From the NCBI RefSeq assembly GCF_013402915.1, contig NC_050720.1, positions 1,347,210 to 1,411,209 of the forward strand: DNA of 64,000 nt, read 5' to 3'. Below, one piece after another: positions 30,660 through 42,422 of this stretch (position 1 is the first letter of the stretch; each line of letters opens with the position of its first letter). The notes under the pieces were generated by a model. That model did no database searches, had not been told where the DNA came from, and saw only the letters and a program-made list of their open reading frames with translations. A program made the position numbers and the translations under genes. The stretch is from Zygotorulaspora mrakii. Its lineage: Eukaryota > Ascomycota > Saccharomycetes > Saccharomycetales > Saccharomycetaceae.

Positions 30660-31751
30660 TCAAGTAGCATCATTTTCGCTTTCGACTTTTGAACTTTTCT
30701 CATCTAATTGTATTTCCTCGCCTTTTTTTTTATCATTGTTAGAGCTTAAATCAGAGGGGTCCGCAATCTCGGATTTTGCACTTTCTGAGTTAGCATTAGT
30801 CGCTGACGTTGCTTCTTCCTCATCCTTGATCTGCTCAGCATAGTGCTCGGGATGTTTTCTAAAACAATCTTGCATATTCTGAAACTTCTCCACACAGTCA
30901 ATGCCTTTTGGTTCCGCTTCTGAATACACGAAACAAGAAAATGCATCCTTAAACTCTTCACCACATGGGCCATGAGCCATGCCACCTAAACACGGACAAT
31001 CCCAATTGATCTCACCAGTATCTGGATTATAGGCGCCTTCTTGGGAGGCTTCCTTATCTTTTTCGCCCAGCTGCTCCTCTGCAAAGGACTGTAACTCCGC
31101 ATCTGACTTAAGATTCTTCCCTGGCTGATGACCGTCAGTCGACGTTACAGTATTTTCTTTCGTAGGCTCCTCTCTGGTTTGATCGGTATTCCCAGTGTCT
31201 TGCTCATGTTTCTCCGATTCAGAATATTCAATCTCATTTTCTTTATTTTCAGATCTAGATTGAGACTTGGGCTCTTGAGATTGATCCTGAGTCTCATTTT
31301 GGTTGGTTTCACGATCTGAATCTTCCTGTTGCTCCTGCTGCTGCTGAACATGCTCATGTTTTTGTACCTCAACACCTTCCTGTTTCTTTTGCAACTCTTG
31401 TTTGTGAACAGGCTCCTGCTCTGTTTCCTGTTGGCCTTCCAGTTTTCCAGGAGCTGCTTCCGTCTCTTCCTCCGGTTGCGGCTGTGGCTCTGGTTCAGCC
31501 TGCGGTTCGGATTTAGGTTCCTCTTGTTTAGGGGGGTTCTTCTTGAAAGGGAAAACTAGGTAGAGTGCAGATGCAATACCTGCACCGGTCAACGTCCATT
31601 TCAATAGTGGACTAATGGTATAGGCAGCACCCGTAAAGTTAGAGGAGGTATATCCACGCCATTGTAGCCTCTTTATGTTCCCACGACACAAAGTTCCTAC
31701 CCTCTTTGAGGTCGCAGACAAAGAATTTCTTGCCACCCTTGAACAAAGCAT
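30660..31751 (-). CDS. MIA40: Mia40, intermembrane-space oxidoreductase
   Basis: 363 residues (S. cerevisiae 403, YKL195W). N-terminal mitochondrial presequence rich in Arg and Ser, a membrane anchor near residues 50-68 ([18 protein letters not shown]), a long Glu/Gln-rich linker (about 75-240), then the folded domain. That domain has the redox CPC motif (residues about 251-253) and twin CX9C pairs ([11 protein letters not shown] and [11 protein letters not shown]). Mia40 oxidises small cysteine-rich proteins during import, with Erv1 as partner. The linker repeats Glu-Gln-Lys codons, so length variation there is expected. Confidence 0.97.
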   Translation of the reverse strand: MLCSRVARNSLSATSKRVGTLCRGNIKRLQWRGYTSSNFTGAAYTISPLLKWTLTGAGIASALYLVFPFKKNPPKQEEPKSEPQAEPEPQPQPEEETEAAPGKLEGQQETEQEPVHKQELQKKQEGVEVQKHEHVQQQQEQQEDSDRETNQNETQDQSQEPKSQSRSENKENEIEYSESEKHEQDTGNTDQTREEPTKENTVTSTDGHQPGKNLKSDAELQSFAEEQLGEKDKEASQEGAYNPDTGEINWDCPCLGGMAHGPCGEEFKDAFSCFVYSEAEPKGIDCVEKFQNMQDCFRKHPEHYAEQIKDEEEATSATNANSESAKSEIADPSDLSSNNDKKKGEEIQLDEKSSKVESENDAT

Positions 31752-32051
31752 TTTTATATTAATTTTACCGAAACTAATTAAATTAACCAGTCTAACACAA
31801 ATGATGTCGTTTGCTCGAAAACTGACTTTTACTCAATCGATATTATTAAGTGCAAATTTAGCAGGGTTTAATTGTCATACGCTGAAATGAAGAGAGCTAA
31901 TTCCGTTCGTGATGATCCGCTCCAGGAAACAGGTTGAGGATCAGTACCATATAGCAAAAACGATCACGAACAGGCGATATGCATTACAAAGAAAGGACGA
32001 CGGACTGCTTGTACTTTTACGCTGGGCGGTGCTTGTTCTCATCTTTTCAAA

Positions 32052-32654
32052 ATGAAGTTGTATTACATTGGCGTGTTTCGTAATGGGGATGGTAAAGCTC
32101 TAGAGCTCACGGAAACCAAAGACCTATCGCAATTTGGGTTCTTTGAAAGGAATAGTGTGGGTCAATTCATGACTTTTTTTGCAGAAACTGTTGCCAGTAG
32201 AACAAATGCTGGTCAAAGGCAGAGTATTGAAGAGGGCAATTATATTGGACACGTATATGCCCGCTCAGAGGGTCTTTGTGGTGTGTTGATCACAGATAAG
32301 GAATACCCTGTAAGGCCAGCTTACACATTATTGAATAAAATTTTAGACGAGTATCTTGTCGCTCATCCCGCCAAGGACTGGAGTTCGATTTCCGAGACGA
32401 ACGGTTCTTTAAACATGAAGGAGTTGGAGTTGTATATACGCAAGTACCAGGATCCCTCTCAGGCGGATGCCATCATGAAGGTTCAACAGGAACTAGACGA
32501 GACGAAGATCGTATTGCACAAGACTATCGAAAATGTTCTCGAAAGAGGTGAAAAATTGGACAATTTGGTGGATAAGTCTGAATCGCTAACGGCAAGCTCA
32601 AAAATGTTTTACAAACAAGCTAAAAAGACCAATTCATGTTGCAGCATTATGTAA
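32052..32654 (+). CDS. YKT6: Ykt6, R-SNARE
   Basis: 200 residues, the same length as S. cerevisiae Ykt6 (YKL196C). Longin domain at about residues 1-125, R-SNARE motif at about 138-195 ([20 protein letters not shown] with the central arginine in [17 protein letters not shown]), and a C-terminal CCSIM: the first cysteine for palmitoylation and CSIM as a CAAX farnesylation box. It acts in ER-Golgi, endosomal and vacuolar fusion and in autophagosome fusion. It is the last gene of the conserved block; synteny with S. cerevisiae stops after it. Confidence 0.97.
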   Translation: MKLYYIGVFRNGDGKALELTETKDLSQFGFFERNSVGQFMTFFAETVASRTNAGQRQSIEEGNYIGHVYARSEGLCGVLITDKEYPVRPAYTLLNKILDEYLVAHPAKDWSSISETNGSLNMKELELYIRKYQDPSQADAIMKVQQELDETKIVLHKTIENVLERGEKLDNLVDKSESLTASSKMFYKQAKKTNSCCSIM

Positions 32655-34063
32655 TAGATACATATTGTACTTAGTGTCTCAAAGTACCCATAGGAATGCT
32701 CTAAAGCCCGTACAGCGATGTTTGTTTGTTTGTATCCACTGCATATACAAGAAAAGTCATGTATAGTATCGTTTAAGCAGTCTCTATGCATATTAACAGT
32801 CAATTCAATCCATCAATCCACTCTCAAGATAGCAGCAGTTCACTTAATAGTTTACATCATCAATTCACCTAAAACAAAAGCTCTGTTGTCTCTTTGAAAT
32901 TTAGCAAGAGAGTACTACGTCTAAGACCCGTTGAGATATTTCTCTTGCACATTTGGTTGGGCCTGCGGCTGGTCAGATTCGTTTCTCATAGATGGCGGCC
33001 CTCAACAATTCTTGGATTCAAAGTTAAATTTCACATACAAGCATTGAACAAAGTAAAAAAGACTTGCTCTATTTTTTTATTTTTGAAATTCTTACGTGCA
33101 TTGTTTGTCTCTGCGAACCGTCTGTCTTATATGGGAATTTGTAAAAGAAGCTTATCCAAGAAGACATTCTTTTAAGTGCACTATAGCTGGCCATATTTAT
33201 TACATACTCAATGAAACACATAAATTATAGTACTTTTGGCGGCAGTGTGGCTAAGAAATAGTTTTGGGATACCCTGCATAAGCAGAGCTCATTCTCTGAG
33301 TAGAGCTTGTGCTGCACCAAAAAAACAACTACTGAAGACAATACAGAAATTGCTGATGATTAGATAGAAGCGAGAATCTTGATCGGTGAGGTAGATAAGA
33401 TTGATGCGTGGCCAATAGAAGGAAACTGCAGACGCTTGTTTCTTTTTAGCCGCCGAGTTATCAAGTCACAAGGAAGCCGAAAATATATGTCTAATTTGAT
33501 ATATTTTGCCCAAAACCAAAATTTTTTCATTTTTTAGGCTATACTGGAGAGTTTTAAGAGCAGGTTTATATGCTGCCAACTTCTAGGCTGGTTGGCACTA
33601 CGATTATTTCTTGAGAGCTGGGTTATGGCAATCAACAAAGATCTTTCCCCGGGCTGCGTTATCGAAGAGCGTGCTCAATACCTAGACGCATCGAAAAGCA
33701 CTATTGAGAATTCTGGAAATCTGAAATTTTTGTGCGTATGACGGTTATGTGAATCTCTAGAGTCTCTCAAGTCTCTTGCTTGAGTCTCTGGAGTCTCTTG
33801 ATCTTGAATGGAGCTTTTCTTTGTGGATCAAATGTGCTTATACGAGTGAACGTTGTGAATTTCGTACATTCTGATTTCTTGAAGAGCAGGTGACACATTA
33901 ACAAATACTTAAAATGCAGTATTTTTCTACTTGGTGCCATTACACTATTAAGAAGTTATTCCTGAAATCCACGAGATTCCTGACATTCATAAAATAAGTT
34001 TAAGGAATAATATGTTAATGTGCTTCGAGTGTTTGCAAAGCAAAAAAAATATAAAATGAAGAA
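32655..34063. other. Gene-less spacer between YKT6 and tRNA-Asn
   Basis: 1.4 kb without a supported gene; the 93-codon frame at 32894-33175 shows no family features. Around 33752-33800 there is an imperfect short repeat of GAGTCTCT (five or more copies). This is the boundary where the conserved block gives way to accessory DNA. Confidence 0.5.
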
Positions 34064-34137
34064 CGACCCCAGTGAGGATTGAACTCACGATCTTGCGATT
34101 AACAGTCGCACGCCTTAACCAGCTTGGCCATGGAGTC
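34064..34137 (-). tRNA. tRNA-Asn(GUU)
   Basis: 74 nt on the minus strand, starting GACTCCATGGCCAAGCTGG and ending ATCCTCACTGGGGTCG. The acceptor GACTCCA pairs with TGGGGTC (one G-T pair). The anticodon loop CTGTTAA within stem TGCGA/TCGCA gives anticodon GTT. Intronless. A Ty-like LTR lies 245 bp upstream of its 5' end. Confidence 0.97.
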
Positions 34138-34381
34138 CCAGATCTTATTATAATTCTTTGGAAAAAAACTCAATATGATCATATAACTTTGTTGGACTCT
34201 TCACCTGATTCGAAGCGTCTGTATTTATCGTAATTATCGTCGCGCATGATAAATGTTAGGCGAGAACTACAAACGAGATCCGCGGCTATTAGCTATTATT
34301 ACTAGCTATTACTATTACTTTTAGCAGAAAGAAGAATGGACGGATTTAATAAGATTACATTATATATTTATTTAGAAAGAA

Positions 34382-34874
34382 TGTTTTCTTCGGCGTTGTC
34401 GATAGTAACTTGGTTTGACATTGATGATAATGCTATGATATTCAATTATAGAGATATATAATTCCTTGGTTTTCTATATCATGAATTGAGATAAGACTAA
34501 TTGAACTTGGATTAATATCTGGAAAATACGTCAGTATTTATACCCAGCATTTCGCACCTATTGAACCATAAGAGAGGACGACGAGTGAAGAATTCCATCG
34601 TCATCACACCATTTCCGATCCCATAGAATCCATAGTACAACTGCTATTTCTTGTTCCATTCCATATACTTCGTCGTAGTCAGATTCCTGAATCGTTAACG
34701 TCTCGCGATAGGTTATCATCCGATTTCTTTCCAGGATCGATTTATATTATGTCAGGGCTTCATCTAGCTTCATTTATTTTGCCGTATCGTTATCAATTGT
34801 CTTGCTTCTGATTCTTCTAAGTCATCTCTTTAATATATCTTATTTCTCTCACAATATCGATTTATATTTCAACA
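34382..34874 (-). mobile_element. Solo Ty-like LTR upstream of tRNA-Asn
   Basis: On the minus strand it runs from TGTTGAAATATAAATCGATA (34874) to GAAGAAAACA (34382), 493 bp, and matches the LTR at 8408-8885. The flanking pentamers (AAGAA left, GAGGG right) do not match, so no target-site duplication is evident. No internal element sequence is attached. It lies on the 5' side of tRNA-Asn, the usual target of Ty integration. Confidence 0.8.
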
Positions 34875-36263
34875 GAGGGGTTCAGGAATAATAAAAATTA
34901 AAAGTGAATTAAACTGTCAGAGTATATTTAGAAAGCTGTAAAGCTCTTTTAAATATGTAATCAAGTGGTACATTGGTAACTGTATAGCAAACTCAAGAGT
35001 AACATGATACGCTTCGAATTGTGGTCCTGAGAAAGTTGAAAGTCATTTGAGTCTGCTTAATTCACGGAGACAAAGTGAAAGCATCCTTTTTTGCGTTGTA
35101 TCCACCATTTTTAATATGTTGCATTAGGAGTAATTCTCCACTTTTATGTTCTGAATAGTGTTAGGCTTCAAGTCAAAGTCAGCACACGAACTCGTAGCTC
35201 TTGATTATATGTAACGCCTTTCACTATAGATTGATTCGAAGGCACGCCTTTGGCTCACTTCATCTTATTTCTCACATGCTTCTTCCATGGCGCTGCTCTT
35301 TGAACCTATTCATTAGAAGGTGCCCTGCCTCCACATTTTTGCCTTCAACCTCCATACAGGTTCTCATATTTTCCTTAACAAAACCTCACAAAGATTGCAT
35401 TCTCCGTATTTACGTAGCTTCATTAATAAGTCGATCGTTTGTAATTTATACTCATTTCCTGTATAGCACCAGAAATAAAGAAAATAAATGGGGTACGCGG
35501 AATCCACGGAGTCTGAATTGCACGATATTGCTTGTAAGTGTAGTTTTTCTTCGTTGGAATTTTTCATCCTACTCTCTTGGAGGTTGAACTCCGATAATTC
35601 GAGTTTCTTGGGAAAGCTGGAGGATGGAGTGTTCTTTTTAGTCATTTTTCAAAACAGTACAACCTATCGTCCTCTACTACCTATCAGCTTGACTCAATGG
35701 GTGCCTACTCGTATATGCGCCATCAGCTTGTACCAGAAGATACTTTCAATAAAAGTGTTTTACTTTCAGGGCTAGTGTTCGGTGTTGTGCTTGACTCACT
35801 CGGACTTTCAGGAAGAACGTCAAACTCTACAAGTCTTTGCCTCTTTTCAGCGGCCTCTTTTATATTGCGAGGGGCACAAAATTCTATGGGATGGCCTGAA
35901 AACATCAGAAAAGAAGCAACTGATAACGATGCGTTCATTAGATCTTGGATACCCCCGCACCAAAATCGCTTTCGTGGTGATCACGTCATCTGTAACCCAA
36001 GCATTCAACTGTTCTGCGTTTTAAGTAACCCGGTGAATTTCGATCAACTTTGCGTCTGGCAGATGATACATTTTTCTTCAATACTTGCGAATTCTTTGCG
36101 TCATATTCTCAGCTTATTCACCAGTGGATGCTTAGGAAAAAATGAGAGACGTCATTGTCAGTTTATATATTGTCGAAATGTTGACAAAGGAGTACAAATC
36201 ACAGACAATTTAAAGCTACCTAATCCCTTAAATTCATTTTTTGCACACATAGTAGATTTTCAT
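34875..36263. other. Accessory spacer with overlapping uncharacterised frames
   Basis: Contains open frames of 128 (35201-35587, +), 95 (35488-35775, +) and 190 codons (35697-36269, +), and shorter ones on the minus strand. None has a recognisable domain, and they overlap in different frames. They could be remnants of a decayed gene or chance frames; I cannot tell which. Confidence 0.3.
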
Positions 36264-36566
36264 TCATGATCCGTAATTTTTATGATGCGCTTGACTTCGA
36301 TCCCCATTAAGCTGCATTATTTGAGGGAACATGCAAAGAAAGTGAAGATAACCAATGACTTCATATTGTGACACCAAGCAATATCTGTTGCTAGCTAGAG
36401 AGACATAGTACATCTTGAACTTATTGAGCATGTCAGTGTTGGCAAACATCTTTTTGCAATCACGGAGGATCTGAATTCCGTTTTCGAGCATACGTTTAAC
36501 GAGGAAATATTTGGGGCAGATAAGGAATGAAACTAAAACAATCAAAACTTCGACGCAGGAATTCAA
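36264..36566 (-). pseudogene. Possible C-terminal relic of a gene (100 codons)
   Basis: The frame encodes a helical segment (LICPKYFLVKRMLENGIQIL, RDCKKMFANTDMLNKFKMYY) with no full gene around it. The style loosely recalls the C-terminal part of fungal Zn2Cys6 transcription factors, but this is only an impression. No zinc cluster was found on either side. Confidence 0.2.
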
Positions 36567-37086
36567 GAAAGGAATGGTATTTCATTTCTTTTTTCTTATT
36601 GAGTGGTGTTGACATTCCAATCTTCTTGTTGCCTCGGTGATAGTGAGATTAGTGCAAATAAATTTGAACCTTTGTTTTTTTTAGCTAAAAAAAAACTTCG
36701 CTGTGACATACCTTTCCGTGCAGTTGCCTTTTTTTTTCAACAAATACGATAATAGCTGGTGGAAAGACTAAGCGTTCTGTTTAACGCAAAGTATAGCTAA
36801 TAGCGAGATAGTTATGTAGATCTTCATGCACACAAGAAAAAGCGGTCCCTGAATGCTTATCACGTTCTTTGTAGGCCCGAAATGAAGTAGATACCTGAGC
36901 GACATCTCACATTTCCTGTGTTATATAAACCATGACTAGCATAGCGAATCTAATTACAAATATTCGTCTTATTTGAGGATATCACTTATGCTTTTGTAGA
37001 CAGATATCTTTCGACAGCACTTTGAAGATCTCTGGTAAGAAGTTTTACAGATCAAAAGCAACTTATTGATTCAAGAATCTAAATAA
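36567..37086. promoter_or_regulatory. Promoter region of the AGP2-like permease
   Basis: 520 bp upstream of the permease start, with a TATA box TATATAAA at 36922-36929, 158 bp before the ATG. No other site is claimed. Confidence 0.5.
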
Positions 37087-38757
37087 ATGGAGCACGAAAA
37101 AAAAAGCAATATCCTCATTACACCTATTCAGGAGTCTGAAGTTGGCTCGTTTTGTGATGAATCACTTTCGTTTCAGACTACCTCGAAAGAGCCTTCCTCT
37201 TTAGAGAATAGAATCGCGCACAGAAAACTGCTACCTCGTCAAGTTTCAATGATAGGAATTGGCGGTGCCATCGGTACCGCTCTTTTCGTGTCTATTGGGA
37301 CGAAGATAATTCAAGGTGGTCCTGCATCCCTTCTGATAGCTTTTTGTTTATGGTCTGTTGTGTTTATTGGCCTGTCACAGTCAATGTGTGTAATGGTAAC
37401 ATACTTACCAGTCACAGGTTCCTTCGTACATTTCACGGAACGATTCGTGGATCGCTCCTGTGGTTTCGCTGTCGGTTGGACCTACTTTGTATGCCAGGCG
37501 GCAAATGTATGCTTTGAAATAACTGCCGTATGTTTGGTTGTTGAATTTTGGACGGATAAAATACCGAAAGCCGCTTTGATATCAATCATGATTATCGTTT
37601 TCGGTATCTTAAATCTATATTCCGTCTTTTTCTTTGGTGAAGGAGAGTTTTATCTGTCTATTGGGAAGGTAATTCTCGCTATAGGACTCATTTTGTTTAC
37701 TGTAGTGGTAATGTCGGGTGGAAACCCTGAGCATAGGGTTTTGGGCTTCAAAAATTGGAACAATCCGGGGGCTTTCGCGGAATATATTTCAACAGGAGCC
37801 TCAGGAAGGTTCAATGGGTTTATGTCGTGTCTGGTTTTTGCTCTGTACGTTTTTTGGGGAGTTGACTACCTTGGAAATGCCGCCAGTGAAGCCATGAACC
37901 CTAGGAAGGTAATTCCATCTTCTTTTAAAAAGGTCTTTGGCAGACTTATCATTTTTTATATCGGGGGCGCTATTTGTGTCGGAATTTTAATTCCTTACAA
38001 TGATCCTGATATGATAAGAGCAATCAGCGAAGGGGCCGTGGGTGCTGGAGCTTCGCCTTACGTATCTGCCATGAAAACTATGGGAATTAGAGTACTGCCC
38101 CATATCGTGAATGTACTAATATTGACTTCGATTATATCGGCAGGGAACTCCTCATTATACTCTGCGTCTAGAGTATTACACCGTTTGGCACTTGAAGGCC
38201 AAGCTCCCAAATGTTTCAAAAAGCTAACCAAACGTGGTGTGCCAATCTATTGTTGCATTGCTGTTCTGGTAATCTGCGGTTTGGCTTATCTATCTGTTTC
38301 CAATAATACAAATGTTGTCCTGACATGGTTTTTGAATGTTGAAACCGCAGCAATGGCAATCGTGTACATCTTCATATGTGTTTCGTACTTGCAATTTCGT
38401 CGTGGATGTATAGCGCAAGGAGTAGATCTCAAGACATTGCCCTACTATAGCAGGTGGTTACCTTATTTGACGTGGCATTCATTGTTCTGGCTGACTCTCA
38501 TGCTATTGGTGAGCGGGTATACAGTCTTTTTGAAGGGAGGATGGGATACTCAAAGCTTTGTCTTTTCCTATTTCATGATACCGTTTTTCATTGTTTTCTT
38601 CATCGCACACAAACTTTATCTCAGAACTAGTTTTATTAAACCCTCACAAATGGATTTAGTTTCAGGCTTAAAAGAACTTGCCGAGGAAGATGAGTACTGG
38701 CGCGAAAACCCTCCGAAGTCAAATTGGTTTGATAAGGCTTTTGCTTTCATAATGTAA
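37087..38757 (+). CDS. AGP2-like amino-acid/polyamine permease (YAT family)
   Basis: 556 residues with about 12 membrane spans. Belongs to the yeast amino-acid transporter family: RQVSMIGIGGAIGTALFVSI in the first span, GGPASLLIAFCLW, FGEGEFYLSIGKVILAIGL and ASEAMNPRKVIP. Closest in style to S. cerevisiae Agp2 (shared GGNPEH, GAGASPYV, IRVLPHIVN and HGVPIY-like patterns) rather than to Gap1 or Can1. Agp2 takes up carnitine at low affinity and controls polyamine uptake at the plasma membrane; the substrate here is unknown. S. cerevisiae AGP2 is on another chromosome with different neighbours, so this may be a paralogue, and I give no symbol. Confidence 0.85.
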   Translation: MEHEKKSNILITPIQESEVGSFCDESLSFQTTSKEPSSLENRIAHRKLLPRQVSMIGIGGAIGTALFVSIGTKIIQGGPASLLIAFCLWSVVFIGLSQSMCVMVTYLPVTGSFVHFTERFVDRSCGFAVGWTYFVCQAANVCFEITAVCLVVEFWTDKIPKAALISIMIIVFGILNLYSVFFFGEGEFYLSIGKVILAIGLILFTVVVMSGGNPEHRVLGFKNWNNPGAFAEYISTGASGRFNGFMSCLVFALYVFWGVDYLGNAASEAMNPRKVIPSSFKKVFGRLIIFYIGGAICVGILIPYNDPDMIRAISEGAVGAGASPYVSAMKTMGIRVLPHIVNVLILTSIISAGNSSLYSASRVLHRLALEGQAPKCFKKLTKRGVPIYCCIAVLVICGLAYLSVSNNTNVVLTWFLNVETAAMAIVYIFICVSYLQFRRGCIAQGVDLKTLPYYSRWLPYLTWHSLFWLTLMLLVSGYTVFLKGGWDTQSFVFSYFMIPFFIVFFIAHKLYLRTSFIKPSQMDLVSGLKELAEEDEYWRENPPKSNWFDKAFAFIM

Positions 38758-38819
38758 TTTATACAAATTTATATCTGTCCTTTCTTACTAAAGTGTTTGG
38801 CCAATAAAAAAAAATACTA
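38758..38819. other. Short spacer after the AGP2-like gene
   Basis: AT-rich 3' region containing an A-rich run (CAATAAAAAAAAATACTA near 38802), compatible with a transcript end. Nothing else is seen. Confidence 0.3.
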
Positions 38820-39322
38820 TTCCAATATCACGGACGGACATTGAATTCGTGACAGATATATATATAATTCCTTCATTTTTTGACTAATGGAATGGAATAA
38901 AAACAAACTGAATAGGGACTGGCTCTTCGAAAAAGATGTCGATATTTATACTTGACAAATTACTATATTGAACCATAAGACAGGATGACGAATGACGAAT
39001 TTTGCGTGTCGGTATCTCATTTTCCTGCTGTCATCACACGACTCTTACAGTTAAATAGAATATGTGATACAGCTGTTAGTTCTTATCCCATACCATAATT
39101 CCTCAATAGTTAGGATTCCTCAATTGTAAACTTCTCACGTTAGAGTAACATCTACAACTCTTTAAAATCGATTCATATTGTGTTGCGGCTTCATCGGATT
39201 CTTTTTCTCTTGCCATATTACCGAAATCTTTCATCTCTGATTCTCTCAGGTTGTCTCTTTCACGCGCCTCAGTCGTACAATTCAACCACTCTGTTTTGAC
39301 ATACAATTTCTTTTGCAACAGA
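38820..39322 (-). mobile_element. Degenerate Ty-like LTR
   Basis: Diverged relative of the LTR at 34382-34874 in the same orientation. Corresponding blocks are GATATATATATAATTCC, ATTGAACCATAAGACAGGATGACGA (compare ATTGAACCATAAGAGAGGACGACGA), TTCCTCAA...CTTCTCACGTTAGAG and the end TTGCAACAGAG (39316-39326). Many substitutions and indels make it much older than the other two. The left limit is approximate. Confidence 0.65.
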
Positions 39323-39833
39323 GCGGACTCAAAAGAGAACAAAACTTTCTTCAAAAGCGGAATAAGAGGAGTAGTAAACAGCTTCTAGTTTGGTTGCGCA
39401 CTGGTGTCTAAATACAGAGCGAAGATCATACCTCACTTGAATTTAGTTAGGGTTACTAAAGAGGTTATGGCCCACTACTTAGACATATGACCAACCCACA
39501 TATATTGTCAAAGGAGATGGACCTGCTGTTGGCAAGCAGATAGAGCATTTATTAAGTTAATTTAGAATTGTGATCTAATATTAATCGGGTGAGGGTTAAA
39601 ATTCAGCGTGGGATCACACATGTTGTTACAAATGCTCAAGTATTTTCTATTATTAATATTCTTTTAATAGTATTGGCAAACAGGAGCAGGTCTCTAACCA
39701 GACCCTGATTTTCCTTTACATTTGTAGTCTCAAAAAAAATGCCTTCATCAATAGCTCCCGTTGGTTTATTTTCTGAACGACGATCTTCTCCTCAATCGGT
39801 ATTCAAACCATAAACATACATTTTTAATGAATA

Positions 39834-41520
39834 GATTCAAAGTCGAGCCCTTTGTTGTCCTCATTAGTCATCTCTCGGCTCTACACGTTTTGTTCTTCCA
39901 AATTCGTTGACCTTCATTTGATATCTTTTCGCTTGTTTTTAAAGCGATAATAAACCTTCGCAAAAAAAACGCATGCGCCAATAGTTCCTAAGGCACACCA
40001 GATAAAAACAACATTGCCGCAATAATACAATGGCATGTCATTCGCCCTAGACATATCTGCAACTATAGTATTGGAACCTTGTGCAAGCATGTTTACAAGT
40101 GCAGCTGAAACTGCGCACGAGCGTACAGAATTGGAGCTCGCTGTGAATCAACTAATAGTTAAAGACCGAGAAGGTGCGTGTCCTAAAAGAACAATTAGTA
40201 AACCAAAATTTCCACAAACATTGACTTGTATTTCCTTCCAATAGTGAAGAACGAACAAACAGGCCAGATTCCATACTGAAGAAGTAATGCTCATAAAACT
40301 CCGATCACTCACGATTTCCGAAATGATTCACTGAAAAGCATAGTTACAATGGGCACATTGTATGGAATTGTTAGTGCGTTCGTTCTATACTAGGAGAATC
40401 AAAGCTTGTCCAGGGCGTGTGTAATGTGATTACTCGATTGGAGGGGTTCATATTGCTTAGCAATCGTGTGACATAAATTGGCAAATATCATGATCCAACA
40501 AGCTTCTCAAAAGCTCTCTCGGAGAAACATTGCCCATTATTTATATCGTCCTTATGAAAGTGAAATCTCAGCACCATATTCAAGCATATCTTTTTCTCTG
40601 TCAGTATACCAACCTCTTTAGAGATGCCAGGTCTTGGTCCACGGCAAAGAAGAGGGTGTTTTAAAGAACGAGATAACCGTATTAAAAGCGTGAACATTCC
40701 GTCCACAAGAAACAACCATCTAAATTATTGGTTCATAAATCTTTTGGTTTTATTGTTGAGAAGACCCAAAGAAAGTAGACCTGACCAGATTGATTTCAAC
40801 GGATTAGCTACGTATAAAACTGGAAGACCACGGAAGCTCTTTGGAGGTGAGAAATAAGTCATCCAAATAAAATGCTTCAAATAGATTCTTCTTGTACTGC
40901 ACGTATGATACATTTGGTGGATAACATACCAGCTCTGCCTGTCATGCTCGATAGGCACATAAAAACAATTATCTAAAGGCACCATTACGTAAAAACCCAG
41001 ATGTACGCTCTCATCTTTTTGAAGATTAATCGGGAGGTAACTCAGCCACCTGAAAACATACGAAAATGAACGTTGTCCCCATATTGTAATCATTAGTGGT
41101 GAGATTCAAACATCAGGCATATTCGGTGATAGGGCTTGTGCTCTGTTTTATAAATCAAAATTTAAAGCAGTAAACATAATAAATGCTCGGAATATAATAT
41201 ACCAATAATTTTCCTCACGAATTTTCGTTCCTCCTCCTCAGTCCATATGAGATTCGGATCGAACTAATGACGGCATTCCTGCTGACTTCTCTCACATAGA
41301 GCTTTATAGTACTCGTGTTGATGTGGATCCTTTAAGATGTTATATTTACTATTGGGCTCAGAAGAGAAATACTCTTCATCGCAAGCTAGCACTTCCTCTA
41401 CTCCACAATATTTCTCCTTCTCTTCCAAATTTCCTTCTGAAGTATCGTTTGGGCAAATTTATTGAAACTTGTAGAGCTTTGGATAGGACATTTAGTGAAC
41501 AATTTGAAGATCATTGAGGT
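39834..41520 (-). pseudogene. Decayed SOA1/YIL166C-like transporter (MFS, ACS family)
   Basis: Translating the minus strand in shifting frames recovers, in the right order, the landmarks of this transporter family. An N-terminal cytoplasmic stretch comes first (about 41320-41400), then FDPNLIWTEEEERKFVRKI (about 41215-41262), FVCFQVAELP (about 41040-41070), ILTEKKICLNMVLR (about 40560-40605) and NSVRSCAVSAALVNMLAQ (about 40070-40130). The family-like end ..GLDFESIH is followed by a stop at 39834. In-frame stops (for example at 40148-40150 and 41264-41266) and several frameshifts break it. S. cerevisiae YIL166C (Soa1) is a sulfonate and sulfur-compound transporter. The copy is inactive and lies in the subtelomere-proximal zone. 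Confidence 0.75.
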
Positions 41521-42422
41521 TGGCTCTTTTAGTATTTCATTTTATTATCAAAGCCTTGAATAGGGAAGAATGCTCTGAAGAATATAATTCTAATCAGGTA
41601 TTATATACAGCGAATAACTTTATCCTGGGGGAGGCGCTGTTCACAACTAGCTCAATCAAATCGACCTTGGCGTAAATAAAATCCATCAAGCACACTCTAA
41701 TCTTCTCACCATTTTCTCGCTTACTTTGCAGGCCTTTTTAGCCGAAAGGGGAAGAAGATTACAAGTATATTAAATTTCAGAACTTGCATATTCAGTCTTT
41801 TCACGCGTGTGTTACAAAATTTTTCAACAATACTAAGATTATTAATATTTAATTTTAATGTTATCAATTTCTATAGTAATTTAATTTGCGCTTATATGTA
41901 GTTGTTGCCATAGTAACAGCTCCTGTTACCAAGGAAATATCCTAAAGATTTAAGATCGTCTATGGGAACAGAGTATGCAGCATTGACACATTGGCTCTAG
42001 ACGGGCGCAGAGAAAACGAAGTCACATTAATGCCAAGAAAGTATTTGAAAGAATACGGAGAATGCTTCGCCTGGAATATTCTAGGATGGTTCGAAGCTCT
42101 TGCGTTTTTGAAGTCTTCACGGCGTAGAACATGAAAGATAAAGAGAGGGCGGCAGTTAATAGAGGGGAAAACTGTTCGGGAGTTTAATTGTTTTCATTTA
42201 TATAGGTATAGAAATCATCCTTTTCAAAATAAACCACTTGGATGGAAAGATTCTGCCTTCTCCTTGTATGTGAAATGCAATAATAGAAAAACAAATCCTA
42301 AAAAAGGCAGCATCTGGCTATTCTTAAAAGTTTCAAGACGCGACAAGGCCCATCGTTTGACTTGGGCCCATAATAATTACAAAAAAGCAAATCTTTCACT
42401 AAGACACTTGATGCCAGTAAAA
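41521..42422. other. Spacer between the pseudogene and the NCS1 transporter
   Basis: 900 bp, AT-rich, with no supported gene. The 72-codon frame at 42264-42482 overlaps the 3' end of the transporter and is a chance frame. Confidence 0.45.

Noticed and set aside
40725..41093. 122-codon minus-strand frame as an independent gene
   Set aside because: It runs within the decayed SOA1-like transporter; the family motif (FVCFQVAELP) is in another frame, so this frame is by-product of decay.
41323..41517. 64-codon plus-strand frame
   Set aside because: Opposite strand of the N-terminal part of the transporter pseudogene.
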